The notes: generated from the sequence alone by a model not told the origin. Shown: positions 1-8,215, counted from the stretch's first letter. The stretch: DNA of 64,000 bases from CAZMXP01 sp964570285 (GCA_964570285.1 CAZMXP010000021.1:1-64000), one strand, 5' to 3'. Numbers and translations are program-made.

Positions 1-82
1 CGCGCGCGATCTCGGCCCCAACCCACCACAATCGTGCCGGGGGGACCGCGGCGCTGTGCGCCGCTACCCCCCCGAGCCCCCC

Positions 83-195
83 GGCCCCCCGGCCCCCCGG
101 TCCTTCGGTTCTTCGGTTCTTTGGTTCTTTGGTTCTCAGGTCATCAGGTCCTTGGCTCTCCGGTCCTTCGGTCCTTCGGCTCTTCGGCCATTCGG
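83..195. repeat. Degenerate 8-bp tandem repeat, about 14 units
   Basis: Units of eight bases with consensus GGTYCTTC run head to tail from 83 to 195, for example GGCCCCCC at 83 and 91, GGTCCTTC at 99, 162 and 170, GGTTCTTC at 107 and GGTTCTTT at 115 and 123. One unit near 155 is seven bases long. The phase is otherwise kept. It lies in the 296-base gene-free stretch before tatC. No coding potential is credible here; function unknown. Confidence 0.8.
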
Positions 196-251
196 GAACG
201 CCCTGGGAGCCTCCTGAAACGTCCGGGAATTCCCGGGGACGCTTCCCCTAA

Positions 252-283
252 GGCAAAAGGGGGCTTCCTAGCCCCCTTTTGCC
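252..283. terminator. Hairpin upstream of tatC, possible terminator of an upstream gene
   Basis: A perfect 13-bp inverted repeat, GGCAAAAGGGGGC at 252-264 and GCCCCCTTTTGCC at 271-283, is separated by a 6-base loop. It sits directly before the tatC promoter hexamer. There is no clean run of T after the stem, so termination is plausible but not proven; it could also insulate tatC. Confidence 0.5.
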
Positions 284-284
284 C

Positions 285-290
285 TAGAAT
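285..290 (+). promoter_or_regulatory. -10 hexamer of tatC (leaderless type)
   Basis: TAGAAT ends six bases before the GTG at 297, which would place the transcription start on or next to the start codon. No clear -35 element is seen because the hairpin occupies that position. Confidence 0.4.
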
Positions 291-296
291 CGCCGC

Positions 297-1052
297 GTGG
301 CAGGCGAGAACGGGACCCGGATGACCGTGGCGGAGCACATCGACGAGCTCCGGACGCGGCTGATCCGGATGCTGATCGGCGTGGCCGTCGCCGGCGGGAT
401 CTGCTTCTGGCGCATGGACTGGATGGTCGCCTTCCTCCGCCACCCCCTGGAGGCGGTCATGGAGCGCTACCCCGAGAGCATCGTGATGACGCAGAAGACC
501 GTCTACGACGGCTTCGCCGGCGCGATGAAACTCGCCTTCCTCGCCGGTTGCGTCCTCGGCTCCCCGGTGATCCTCTGGCAGGCCTGGGCGTTTGTCGGCG
601 CGGGCCTCTACGGCCACGAGAGGCGCGCGATCAAGTTCTACGCGATCCCCGGGTTTGTGCTCTTCCTGCTCGGCGCGTGGCTCGCGTACTCGTTCGTGCT
701 GCCGCTCGCGTTCGACTTCCTCGTCGGCTACGCGAACGAGGAGCTGAGCCTGAGCACCTACCTGCAGTGGAACGACCACGTGGGGCTCGTCGCGATGATC
801 ATGTTCGTCTTCGGGCTGATGTTCCAGCTCCCGGTCGTGATGGTCTTCCTGATGCGCGTCGGCGTCATCGAGCCGGCGACGTTCCGGCGCTACCGCCGCC
901 ACGCGATCGTGATCGCGTTCTTCGTCGGCATGATCCTCACGCCGCCGGATGTCGTCAGCCAGACCGCGCTGGCGACCTGCCTGATCTTCCTCTACGAAGG
1001 CGCCATCCTCGTCGGCGCGCGCGTGGCGAAGCCGCGCCGGGAGAGTCCCTGA
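297..1052 (+). CDS. tatC: Sec-independent protein translocase TatC
   Basis: TatC is the multispanning inner-membrane receptor of the twin-arginine translocation pathway and binds the RR signal of folded precursors. The 251-residue product begins near the family signature HIDELRTRL (about residues 13-21), has about six hydrophobic segments, and carries the conserved FQLPVV and LTPPD..SQ motifs in its second half; length is typical. The start could be GTG 297 or ATG 321; the GTG is preferred because of the TAGAAT six bases upstream, but ATG 321 would give a more standard N-terminus. No tatA/tatB is seen in this window. The stop is one base before the ATG of the downstream GTPase, so the two are probably cotranscribed. 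Confidence 0.95.
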   Translation: MAGENGTRMTVAEHIDELRTRLIRMLIGVAVAGGICFWRMDWMVAFLRHPLEAVMERYPESIVMTQKTVYDGFAGAMKLAFLAGCVLGSPVILWQAWAFVGAGLYGHERRAIKFYAIPGFVLFLLGAWLAYSFVLPLAFDFLVGYANEELSLSTYLQWNDHVGLVAMIMFVFGLMFQLPVVMVFLMRVGVIEPATFRRYRRHAIVIAFFVGMILTPPDVVSQTALATCLIFLYEGAILVGARVAKPRRESP

Positions 1053-1053
1053 G

Positions 1054-2121
1054 ATGAAAGTCGCCCTGGTCGGCCTGCCCGGAAGCGGGAAGACGACGCT
1101 CTTCAACGCCCTCGCGGAGCGGCCGGTGGAGCGCCTCCCCGGCGTGCCCGGCGCCGCCCCCCATGTCGCGGTCGTGCGCGTGCGCGACGAGCGGCTGGAG
1201 TGGCTTCGCGACCTCTACCAGCCCAAGAAGTACACGCCGGCGCAGCTCACCGTGGAGGACCACCCGGGGATCCCCCCGGGCAGCGCGAAGAGCGACCGGC
1301 GCGGCGAGATGTTTGGCCTGATGCGCAACGCGGAGGGCCTTGTCGTCGTGCTGCGGGCCTTCACGACCGGCCAGTACGCCTACGACACCCCCGCCGCCGA
1401 CCCGGCCCGCGACCTCGAACTCGTCGCGCTCGAGTTCCTCAGCGCCGACCTCGAGATCTGCGAGCGGCGCCTCGCGAAGCTCGACAGCGAGTGGAAGCAG
1501 CCCAAGCTGCGCGAGCGCGTGGAGCGCGAGCAGGCGGTCGTGCGCCGCCTCGCCGAGGCGCTCGCGAACGGCCAGGGGGCGCACGCCGTGGAGATCGGCC
1601 GGGAGGAGGAGCCCTTCGTGAAGGGGTTCCAGCTGCTGACGCGCAAGCCCGCGCTGCTGCTCGTGAATGTGGAAGAGGGGGGGGTGCGGGGGGCGCTGCC
1701 CTCCGGCGCGCTCCACGTCCGCCACCGCTTCGACTCCTGCGCCGCGCTCGAGGCCGATCTCGCGGCGCTCTCGGGGGAGGAGCGGGAGCTCTTCGCGGCG
1801 GAGTACGGGATCGGCGAGCCCCTGCGGGACCGGTTCAACCTCGCGAGCTACCGCGCGCTGGGCCTGCTCTCCTTCTTCACCGTCGGCGAGGACGAGGTGC
1901 GCGCGTGGACGATCCGCAAGGGCGAGAACGCCGTCGCGGCGGCCGGGGAGATCCACAGCGACCTCGCCCGCGGGTTCATCCGCGCCGAAGTGACGCCCTA
2001 CGCCGACCTGCGCGAACAGGGTTCGATGCGGGAAGTCAAGGCCAAAGGCAGGCAGCGGCTGGAGGGGCGCGAGTACATCGTTGCGGATGGGGATATCCTG
2101 AACATCCGCTTCTCCGTATGA
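1054..2121 (+). CDS. ychF: YchF/OLA1-family redox-regulated GTPase/ATPase
   Basis: This is a cytosolic Obg-superfamily P-loop NTPase associated with ribosomes. The P-loop GLPGSGKT is at residues 7-14. The family-specific NVEE motif, which replaces NKxD and favours ATP over GTP, is at 205-208, and a C-terminal TGS domain occupies roughly 270-355, ending in the usual IVADGDILNIRF type sequence. The product has 355 residues, close to the usual 363. The P-loop GLPGSGKT differs from the common GLPNVGKS. It follows tatC by one base and overlaps cinA (ATGA), giving a tatC-ychF-cinA operon. Identification is secure at family level. Confidence 0.93.
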   Translation: MKVALVGLPGSGKTTLFNALAERPVERLPGVPGAAPHVAVVRVRDERLEWLRDLYQPKKYTPAQLTVEDHPGIPPGSAKSDRRGEMFGLMRNAEGLVVVLRAFTTGQYAYDTPAADPARDLELVALEFLSADLEICERRLAKLDSEWKQPKLRERVEREQAVVRRLAEALANGQGAHAVEIGREEEPFVKGFQLLTRKPALLLVNVEEGGVRGALPSGALHVRHRFDSCAALEADLAALSGEERELFAAEYGIGEPLRDRFNLASYRALGLLSFFTVGEDEVRAWTIRKGENAVAAAGEIHSDLARGFIRAEVTPYADLREQGSMREVKAKGRQRLEGREYIVADGDILNIRFSV

Positions 2122-3338
2122 AACTCCCGCGCGCCGCCATCCTCACCGTCGGGGACGAACTCCTCGACGGCCGCATCGTCAACACCAACGCCGCCTACCT
2201 CGCGTACCGGCTTACCGATCGGGGTTTCCTCGTCTCCGCGACGGAGACGACCGGCGACGACGAGTTCGCGATCGCGGACGCGATCAAGGGGCTCTGCGCG
2301 CGCGCGGATACCGTGCTCATCGCCGGGGGTCTCGGGCCGACCCCGGACGACGTGACCCGCGAGGCGCTCGCGGGCGCGGCGGGCGTGCTGCTCGTCCCCA
2401 ACCGGGCTCTCCGGCAGCAGGTGGCGAAGAAGACCGGCGGCCGCGCGCCCCGGAAGAACGCCCGCATGGCGCGCGTCCCCGAGGGGGCGCATCTCTTCGC
2501 GAACCCGGTCGGCGTCGCCGCGGGGCTCTGCGTCGCGGTCGGCGGCACGCCGGTCTACGCGCTGCCCGGCGTGCCGATGGAGATGGAGGCGATCTTCGAG
2601 GGGTCGGTCGTGGCCGACCTCGAGAGGCGCTTCCTGTCGGCCGAGCCGCCGCCGCTGCGCGTGCTGCGCATCCACGGCCCGCGCGAGGCCGAGGTGGCCG
2701 ACCTGCTCGGCGACCTGCTCGCCCGGGGCGGCGAGCCCACCGTCGGCGTCACCGTGAAGACCGGCGTCATCACGATCACCGTCTCCGGCGAGGGGACGGC
2801 CGAACGCGCCGAGGCGATCCGGAAAAAACTCGGCGACGACGTCTTCGGCGAGAACGACGACACGCTCGCGAGCGTCGTCCTGCGCGCGTTGCGCGAACGG
2901 GAGCTGACGCTCGGGACCGCGGAATCGATCACCGGGGGGCTCGTCGCGAGCCTCTGCGTGGACATCCCGGGCGCCTCCACGGTGCTGCGCGGCGCGGTCA
3001 TCCCCTACACGTCCGACCTGAAGCACGAATTGCTGGGCATCCCGCGCACGGTGCTGAAGCGGGCGGGAAACGCCTCCGCCGACCTCGCGCTGCGCATGGC
3101 GCGCACGGCGAGAAAGCGCCTCGGCGTCGACGTCGCCGTCGCGACCACCGGCGAGGCCGGCCCGATGCCGGAGGGCGAGGAGCTCCGCGCGGGGGGGGGC
3201 TTTGTCGCGATCGCCGGCCCGAAGGCGGGCAAGCGCGGCGAGGCGGTCCACGCCTGCCAGTTCCGGGGCGACCGGAACACGATCCGCCGCCGCTTCGCGT
3301 GGGCGGCCCTCGACCTGCTGCGGCGCCATCTGGGGTAG
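2118..3338 (+). CDS. cinA: CinA: competence/damage-inducible protein, NMN amidohydrolase
   Basis: The 406-residue protein has two domains. The N-terminal MoCF-type domain (about 1-170) contains TVGDELLDGR and the GGLGPTPDD motif. The C-terminal PncC domain (about 250-406) contains the catalytic ES in ESITGG (residues 269-274) and the TGEAGP motif. The family hydrolyses NMN to nicotinate mononucleotide and ammonia in pyridine nucleotide salvage, and also has ADP-ribose pyrophosphatase activity in some members. The usual Cys in ESCTGG is Ile here. The start ATG at 2118 overlaps the ychF stop. A run of nine G within the gene near 3190 is a possible slippage or assembly-error site, but the frame is intact. 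Confidence 0.93.
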   Translation: MKLPRAAILTVGDELLDGRIVNTNAAYLAYRLTDRGFLVSATETTGDDEFAIADAIKGLCARADTVLIAGGLGPTPDDVTREALAGAAGVLLVPNRALRQQVAKKTGGRAPRKNARMARVPEGAHLFANPVGVAAGLCVAVGGTPVYALPGVPMEMEAIFEGSVVADLERRFLSAEPPPLRVLRIHGPREAEVADLLGDLLARGGEPTVGVTVKTGVITITVSGEGTAERAEAIRKKLGDDVFGENDDTLASVVLRALRERELTLGTAESITGGLVASLCVDIPGASTVLRGAVIPYTSDLKHELLGIPRTVLKRAGNASADLALRMARTARKRLGVDVAVATTGEAGPMPEGEELRAGGGFVAIAGPKAGKRGEAVHACQFRGDRNTIRRRFAWAALDLLRRHLG

Positions 3339-3408
3339 GAGCGCACCCGGGGCCACCCGGGGGGGCAATGCGGGTGGGATCCGGTAGGCTAGGGCGGTGG
3401 CCCGGCAG

Positions 3409-3480
3409 TACCCGGTGGTGTAATCGGTAGCACAGGAGACTTTGGATCTCCTAGTCCAGGTTCGAGCCCTGGCCGGGTAG
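3409..3480 (+). tRNA. tRNA-Gln (anticodon TTG)
   Basis: The cloverleaf closes: acceptor TACCCGG at 3409-3415 pairs with CCGGGTA at 3473-3479, the anticodon stem is GGAGA/TCTCC with loop CTTTGGA (anticodon TTG), and the T arm is CCAGG-TTCGAGC-CCTGG. The discriminator is G3480 and CCA is encoded at 3481-3483. TAGGCT at 3385-3390 is a plausible -10 for it. Confidence 0.95.
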
Positions 3481-3511
3481 CCAGCCGAGGCCGCAGAGCG
3501 AAGAAGAGACG

Positions 3512-4543
3512 ATGAACGACCGCCCCCTCGCCGCCATCGTGCTTGCCGCCGGGCAGGGCAAGCGCATGCGCATGCCCGGCCCCAAGGTGCTCGCGCCCTG
3601 CTGCGGGCGCACGCTCGTCGAACACGTGCTGGAGGCGCTGCGCCCGCTGCAACCCCGCGAGACCGTCGTCGTGCACGGCCATGGCGGCGACGCGGTGCGC
3701 GCGGCGCTCGCGGGGAGCGAGGTCCGCTTCGCCCACCAGGCGCAGCAGAAGGGCACCGGCCACGCCGTCCAGTGCGCGCTTCCCGCCCTCGGGGAGTTCG
3801 ACGGCGATGTGCTCGTCCTCTGCGGCGACACGCCGCTGCTCACCCGCGAGGTGCTCGCGGGGCTTCTGGACGACCACCGCTCCCGCGGGCGCGCGTTGAC
3901 GGTCCTCTCCGCCCGCCTCGACGCCCCCGGCGGCCTCGGGCGCATCCTCAGGGGGCCCGGGGGCGGCCTCGAGCGCATCGTCGAGGCCAGGGACGCGACC
4001 CAAGAGCAGCTCGAGGTCCGGGAGATCAACTCCGGAGTCATCGTCGCGGAGAGGGGGCGCCTCGCCGAGGCGCTCTCCCGCGTCAGGCCCGACAACAACC
4101 AGGGGGAGTACTACCTCACCGACGTCCCGGCGCTGCTGCTCGCGGACGGCGCGCCGGTGGACGCCCACCGCACCGACGACGAGGGTTGCGCCTTCGGGGT
4201 CAACACGCCGGTGGAACTGGCGGAGGCGACGCGCCGGATGCGCCACCGCGTGCGCGCCCACCACCTGCGCCTCGGCGTCCGGATGGAGGATCCCGAGACG
4301 ACCGTGATCGACTCGGGAGCCGAGATCGGCGAGGGCACGCTGCTCTTGCCGCACACCTGGATCGCCGCCGGCGCGCGCATCGGCGCCGGATGCAGGATCG
4401 GCCCCCTCTGCCACGTGGGGCGGGATGCCGTCGTCGGCGCCGGGGCGGTCGTGCGGGGTCCGGGCACGGTGGCCGAGGGGGCGCGCATCGCGCCGGGAGC
4501 CGTGGCCGATGCTCGCGGAACAGAGAGGAGCCTTACGTCATGA
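3512..4543 (+). CDS. glmU: GlmU-type N-acetylglucosamine-1-phosphate uridyltransferase, short form
   Basis: The N-terminal nucleotidyltransferase domain is complete: LAAGQGKRM (11-19) with the downstream PGPKVL, KGTGHAVQ for the uracil/sugar site, GDTPLL with the metal-binding Asp, and NNQGEYYLTD. It should make UDP-GlcNAc from GlcNAc-1-P and UTP for peptidoglycan and lipid A. The protein is only 343 residues against about 456 for bifunctional GlmU. Its left-handed beta-helix is limited to a few hexapeptide repeats (about 270-330) and lacks the C-terminal acetyltransferase active site, so acetylation of glucosamine-1-P must be done elsewhere or this copy has a narrower role. It overlaps the prs start by four bases (ATGA), so the pair is probably one transcript. 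Confidence 0.85.
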   Translation: MNDRPLAAIVLAAGQGKRMRMPGPKVLAPCCGRTLVEHVLEALRPLQPRETVVVHGHGGDAVRAALAGSEVRFAHQAQQKGTGHAVQCALPALGEFDGDVLVLCGDTPLLTREVLAGLLDDHRSRGRALTVLSARLDAPGGLGRILRGPGGGLERIVEARDATQEQLEVREINSGVIVAERGRLAEALSRVRPDNNQGEYYLTDVPALLLADGAPVDAHRTDDEGCAFGVNTPVELAEATRRMRHRVRAHHLRLGVRMEDPETTVIDSGAEIGEGTLLLPHTWIAAGARIGAGCRIGPLCHVGRDAVVGAGAVVRGPGTVAEGARIAPGAVADARGTERSLTS

Positions 4544-5496
4544 TGCATAACCAGATGCAGGTCTTCACCGGGACGGCGAACCGCTCGCTCGCGGAGCGCA
4601 TGTGCGAGCACCTCAACGTGCGGGTCGGGAACGCCAGCGTCACGCGCTTCGCCGACGGCGAGATCCGCGTGAAGATCGAGGACGACGTGCGCGGGGCGGA
4701 CGCCTTCGTCGTGCAGTCCACCTGCCCCCCGGTCAACGAGAACCTCATGGAACTCGTGCTGCTGATCGACGCGCTGCGGCGCGCGTCGGCGGAGCGCATC
4801 ACCGCGGTGATCCCCTACTACGGCTACGCGCGCCAGGACCGGAAGGACGAGGGGCGGGTCCCGATCTCCGCGAAGCTCGTCGCCAACATGATCACCACCG
4901 CCGGCGCCGACCGCGTGCTCTGCCTCGACCTGCACGCGGCGCAACTCCAGGGCTTCTTCGACCTGCCGGTGGACCACCTCTACGCGTCGCCGGTGCTGAC
5001 GCGCTACTTCCGGCGGCTCCAGATCCCGGACCTGGTCGTCGTCGCCCCCGACGTCGGGTCGAGCAAGCTCGCGCGCGGCTACAGCAAGCGGCTCTCGGCC
5101 GGCCTCGCGATCGTCGACAAGCGCCGCGTCACCGACCGGGATACGGAGGTGCTGACGGTCATCGGCGACGTGAAGGGCAAGAACATCCTGCTGATCGACG
5201 ACATGATCTCGACCGCCGGATCGATCGCCGCCGCCGCGAAGTCCGTGCACAAGCTCGGCGCGAAGGAGATCTACCTTGCCGCCACGCACCCGATCCTCTG
5301 CGGCAACGCGCTCGAGCGCCTCGACGAGGCGCCGGTGCAGCAGGTGGTCGTCACCGACACGATCCCGATCCCCGAGAAGAGCCACCGGCCCTACCTGAAG
5401 GTGCTCTCCATCGCCCGGCTGCTCGGCGAGGCGGTGATGCGCATCCACCACGCGGAGAGCATCTCGCGCCTCTTCGACGCGGAATTCGAGGATTGA
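4540..5496 (+). CDS. prs: Ribose-phosphate pyrophosphokinase (PRPP synthetase)
   Basis: The enzyme transfers pyrophosphate from ATP to ribose 5-phosphate to give PRPP for nucleotide, His and Trp synthesis. Signatures in the 318-residue protein are RFADGEIRVKI, the ATP-loop YYGYARQDRK, the class I regulatory and active-site regions, and the PRPP-binding IDDMISTAGSI near 228-238. Length is typical of class I enzymes. Start ATG 4540 lies in the overlapping ATGA junction with the uridyltransferase gene. This coupling of UDP-GlcNAc and PRPP synthesis is common in bacteria (glmU-prs). Confidence 0.96.
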   Translation: MMHNQMQVFTGTANRSLAERMCEHLNVRVGNASVTRFADGEIRVKIEDDVRGADAFVVQSTCPPVNENLMELVLLIDALRRASAERITAVIPYYGYARQDRKDEGRVPISAKLVANMITTAGADRVLCLDLHAAQLQGFFDLPVDHLYASPVLTRYFRRLQIPDLVVVAPDVGSSKLARGYSKRLSAGLAIVDKRRVTDRDTEVLTVIGDVKGKNILLIDDMISTAGSIAAAAKSVHKLGAKEIYLAATHPILCGNALERLDEAPVQQVVVTDTIPIPEKSHRPYLKVLSIARLLGEAVMRIHHAESISRLFDAEFED

Positions 5497-5564
5497 ACGC
5501 CGCGCGGCGGGGCGCGGACCCCGAGGCGGGGGCTTAGGCGCGCCGCGGCCGATCCGGCAGGGCC

Positions 5565-5586
5565 GGGGGGGCTTCGCCCCCCCCCG
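5565..5586. terminator. G/C hairpin after prs
   Basis: A seven-G arm, a short TTCG-containing loop and a C-run form a very stable hairpin 70 bases after the prs stop. There is no T-tract, so it is only a candidate terminator between prs and rplY. TAGGAT at 5622-5627 beyond it is a candidate -10 for rplY. Confidence 0.35.
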
Positions 5587-5654
5587 CGGCCCCCCCCGGT
5601 CGCGTTAGTTGAGAGAGGCGGTAGGATCTGGGGCTTCCTTTCGAGAGGCGAACT

Positions 5655-6362
5655 ATGGCGAGCAAAAGCGTGGTGCTTCCGGTGATGCGGCGCGAGAAGG
5701 TGGGGTCGGCCCAGAGCCGGCGCTACCGGCGGCAGGGGCGGATCCCCTGCGTGCTCTACGGAGGCGGCCAGGCGTCGGTGCCGCTCACCCTCGACAAGAC
5801 GGAGTTCGGCGGCGCGATGAAGTCGCACGCGCGCGTCGTGACGCTTCGCCTCGGCGAGGAGGAGCAGACGGCGCTCATCCGCGAGATCGGGTGGGACGTC
5901 TTCGGCGAGCATGTCGAGCACGTCGATTTCGTGCGCGTGGACCTCGCGCAACTCGTCGAGGTGGACGTGCTGCTCCGGTTCGTGGGCACCGCGGCGGGCA
6001 TCGGGCAGGGCGGCACGTTGCAGGCGCTCTTCACCGACCTCGGCGTGCGCTGCCGCGCCGACTCGATCCCGGACGAGATCCGGATCGACGTCTCCGCGCT
6101 CGCGATCGGGCAGGGGCTGCACGTGCGCGACATCGTCTTCCCGGAAGGCGTCGTCGCGACGCGCGACGCGAACGACCTCGTCGTGCACGTCGTCGAGCCG
6201 GTGAAGGAGGAGGTCGCGGCGGTGCCCGAGGCCGTGCCCGGCGTCGCCGCGCCCGAGGTGGCCGGCGCGGCCGCCACCCCCGCCGCGGGAGCCCCTGCGC
6301 CTGCCGCGGCCAAGGGCGGGGAGAAGTCTCCCCCGGCGAAGGGCGGCGAGAAGAAGGGCTAG
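5655..6362 (+). CDS. rplY: 50S ribosomal protein L25/general stress protein Ctc
   Basis: L25 binds 5S rRNA. The product is the long CTC/TL5 form: an N-terminal 5S-binding domain (about 1-95, with RRQGRIPCVLYG) followed by a beta-rich C-terminal domain (about 96-190). The last 45 residues are an Ala/Pro/Gly/Lys-rich low-complexity tail. AGAGGCG upstream of the ATG at 5655 is a good Shine-Dalgarno site. The pth gene follows after three bases, the usual ctc-pth pairing. Confidence 0.95.
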   Translation: MASKSVVLPVMRREKVGSAQSRRYRRQGRIPCVLYGGGQASVPLTLDKTEFGGAMKSHARVVTLRLGEEEQTALIREIGWDVFGEHVEHVDFVRVDLAQLVEVDVLLRFVGTAAGIGQGGTLQALFTDLGVRCRADSIPDEIRIDVSALAIGQGLHVRDIVFPEGVVATRDANDLVVHVVEPVKEEVAAVPEAVPGVAAPEVAGAAATPAAGAPAPAAAKGGEKSPPAKGGEKKG

Positions 6363-6365
6363 CGC

Positions 6366-6953
6366 GTGCTCGTCGTCTTCGGCATCGGGAACCCGGGGCC
6401 GGAATACGAGGGCACGCGGCACAACGTCGGCTTCCGCGTCGTGGATCGCCTTGCCGCGGAGGCGGGGGCGCGCCTCGCGCGCCTTCCGGGGACCGACGCC
6501 GAGGGCGGGGAGACCCGCCTCGAGGGCAAGCCCGCGCTGCTGGTCAAGCCGCAGAGCTACGTGAACCGGTGCGGCCCGGTGCTCGCCCGCCTGCTCGCGA
6601 GGCGGGAGGTGCCGCTCTCGGACCTCCTCGTCGTCGTGGACGACTTCCACCTGCCCGTCGGAAGGCTGAGGCTCCGGGGGGAGGGGAGCGATGGCGGCCA
6701 CAACGGCCTGCGGTCGATCGCGGCCTCGATCGGGACCGCCTACGCGCGGCTCCGGTTCGGCATCGGGGAGCCCGGGCCGGTGCCGACGGAACGCTTCGTG
6801 CTCGCGCGCTTCCCGGCGGCGGAGCGCCCGAGGGTGGACGAGGGCGTCGAGCGCGCCGCCGTGGCGGTCCGCCTCTGGGCGAGGATCGGTTGCGAGCGCG
6901 CGATGTCGGATGTGAACCGCCGCGATCTTGACCCGGAGGAGGGGGGCGCGTAG
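6366..6953 (+). CDS. pth: Peptidyl-tRNA hydrolase
   Basis: Pth recycles peptidyl-tRNA that drops off ribosomes. The 195-residue protein has the family motifs GIGNPGPEYEGTRHNVGF near the N-terminus (Asn and catalytic His), VVVDDFHLPVGRLRLR with the conserved Asp, and GSDGGHNGLRSI. Start is a GTG three bases after the rplY stop. The last codons contain the predicted rpsF promoter. Confidence 0.96.
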   Translation: MLVVFGIGNPGPEYEGTRHNVGFRVVDRLAAEAGARLARLPGTDAEGGETRLEGKPALLVKPQSYVNRCGPVLARLLARREVPLSDLLVVVDDFHLPVGRLRLRGEGSDGGHNGLRSIAASIGTAYARLRFGIGEPGPVPTERFVLARFPAAERPRVDEGVERAAVAVRLWARIGCERAMSDVNRRDLDPEEGGA

Positions 6954-6956
6954 CCT
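6928..6956 (+). promoter_or_regulatory. Candidate promoter for rpsF operon within the end of pth
   Basis: TTGACC at 6928-6933 and TAGCCT at 6951-6956 are separated by exactly 17 bases. The predicted start near 6963 would leave a leader of about 50 bases before rpsF, containing a small hairpin CTATC/GATAG (6991-6995, 7001-7005). Confidence 0.5.
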
Positions 6957-7015
6957 AACGGGCTTCCCCACAAGAATTCCAATTCGGACCCTATCGGACG
7001 GATAGAGTGAGCGCG

Positions 7016-7465
7016 ATGTACCCCTACGAGGGCATGTTCCTGGTCGATCCCGTGCTGCACACGGGGGACCCCGAAGGCATCGAGAAGACGGTCACGGGCC
7101 TGCTCGAGAAGCACGGCGCGAAGATCCACCAGTTCAGCCGGTGGGACGACCGCAAGCTGGCCTACGAGATCAAGGGCCACAAGCGGGGCATCTACCTGCT
7201 CGCCCATTTCGAGATGCCGGGCGGGGGGGTGGACGCGTTGCGCAAGGAGTCCCGCCTGACGGAGTGCATCCTGCGCCAACTCGTGCTGCGCCTCGACCAG
7301 CCGATCCCGCAGTATCTCGAGGCGGTGGCGGCCTACCACGACAAGATGCGCCAGGACCAGGACCTCCGCCGCCCGGGGCGGCGGGACGACGAGGACGGCG
7401 ACGGCGACATCGACATGCTCGACGTGGATGGCGACGGCGACGGCGACGATTCGTACAGGAACTGA
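7016..7465 (+). CDS. rpsF: 30S ribosomal protein S6
   Basis: S6 binds the central domain of 16S rRNA together with S18. The core aligns with the family: MYPYEGMFLVDP at the start, the KHGAKIHQFSRWDDRKLAYEI region and the LRLTECILRQL-type helix. The ATG at 7016 was chosen because the S6 N-terminus begins right there and TAGAGT ends seven bases upstream; GTG 7007 is an in-frame alternative (three residues longer). The 149-residue product is longer than typical because of a strongly acidic Asp/Gly-rich C-terminal tail after about residue 120. rpsR follows after six bases; there is no ssb between them. Confidence 0.93.
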   Translation: MYPYEGMFLVDPVLHTGDPEGIEKTVTGLLEKHGAKIHQFSRWDDRKLAYEIKGHKRGIYLLAHFEMPGGGVDALRKESRLTECILRQLVLRLDQPIPQYLEAVAAYHDKMRQDQDLRRPGRRDDEDGDGDIDMLDVDGDGDGDDSYRN

Positions 7466-7471
7466 CGCGGC

Positions 7472-7738
7472 ATGAGAGAAGACAAAGGCAAGCGCAAGCC
7501 CAAGATGAAGGGCAAGAAGAAGTTCACGCGCATCCGCGAGCGCCGCTGCCGCTTCACGCGGCTGAAGGTGGACCTGATCGACTGGAAGGACACCAACACG
7601 CTGCAGCGGCTCTGCACGGGGCAGGGCAAGCTGCTCGGACGCAAGCGCTCGGGAAACAGCGCGCGCTTCCAGCGCATCCTGCGCACCGCGATCAAGCGGG
7701 CGCGTTTCATGGGCCTCCTGCCCTACGTGGGAGCCTAG
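7472..7738 (+). CDS. rpsR: 30S ribosomal protein S18
   Basis: This is an 88-residue basic protein with the S18 signature from about residue 35 on: DWKDTNTLQRLCTGQGKLLGRKRSGNSARFQR followed in part by ILRTAIKRARFMGLLPYV. A Lys-rich N-terminal extension of about 25 residues precedes the core. It lies between rpsF and rplI, the normal neighbours. It is S6's partner in 30S assembly. Confidence 0.95.
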   Translation: MREDKGKRKPKMKGKKKFTRIRERRCRFTRLKVDLIDWKDTNTLQRLCTGQGKLLGRKRSGNSARFQRILRTAIKRARFMGLLPYVGA

Positions 7739-7741
7739 GCG

Positions 7742-8215
7742 ATGGCCCGCAACCTGCCGCGTCGCATGAAGGTCCTCGTCCTGCAGGACCACGAGCACCT
7801 GGGCGAGGTCGGCAAGATCGTCGACGTGAAGCCCGGCTACGCGCGCAACTACCTCTATCCGCAGGGCCTCGCCTGCGCGCTCTCCGACGACGCCCTGCGC
7901 CGCGTAGAGAAGGGCCGCAAGGAGGCGGCGGCGGTGCGGGCGCGCCACGCCGCGGACCTCGCCGCGCTCGCGAAGACGCTCGACGGCATCAGCCTCACGA
8001 TCGAGGAGCGCGCGAGCGAGGAGGGCCACCTCTTCGGCTCGGTCGGCAGCGACGACATCGTCGCGGCGCTGCGCGGCAAGGGCGTCACGGTGGACGCGAA
8101 GCGCGTCGTGCTCGAGGGCCCGATCAAGGAACTCGGCATCTTCAACGTGCCGATCCGACTCGACGCCGAGACCACCGCCGAGGTGCGCGTCTGGGTCGTC
8201 GAGCCGACCGCGTAG
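7742..8215 (+). CDS. rplI: 50S ribosomal protein L9
   Basis: L9 is an elongated 50S protein that helps maintain reading frame. The N-terminal domain contains VLVLQDHEHLGEVGKIVDV and GYARNYLYPQGLA, followed by a charged connecting helix (about 52-80) and a C-terminal domain ending in VRVWVVEP. The 157-residue length fits the family. ATG 7742 gives a short MARNLPRR extension; ATG 7766 would give the more usual MKVLVLQD start. Four bases separate it from rpsR. Confidence 0.95.
   Translation: MARNLPRRMKVLVLQDHEHLGEVGKIVDVKPGYARNYLYPQGLACALSDDALRRVEKGRKEAAAVRARHAADLAALAKTLDGISLTIEERASEEGHLFGSVGSDDIVAALRGKGVTVDAKRVVLEGPIKELGIFNVPIRLDAETTAEVRVWVVEPTA

Noticed and set aside
34..324. Open frame of 96 codons upstream of tatC
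   Set aside because: It only translates the 8-bp repeat and hairpin and overlaps tatC; no protein-like features.
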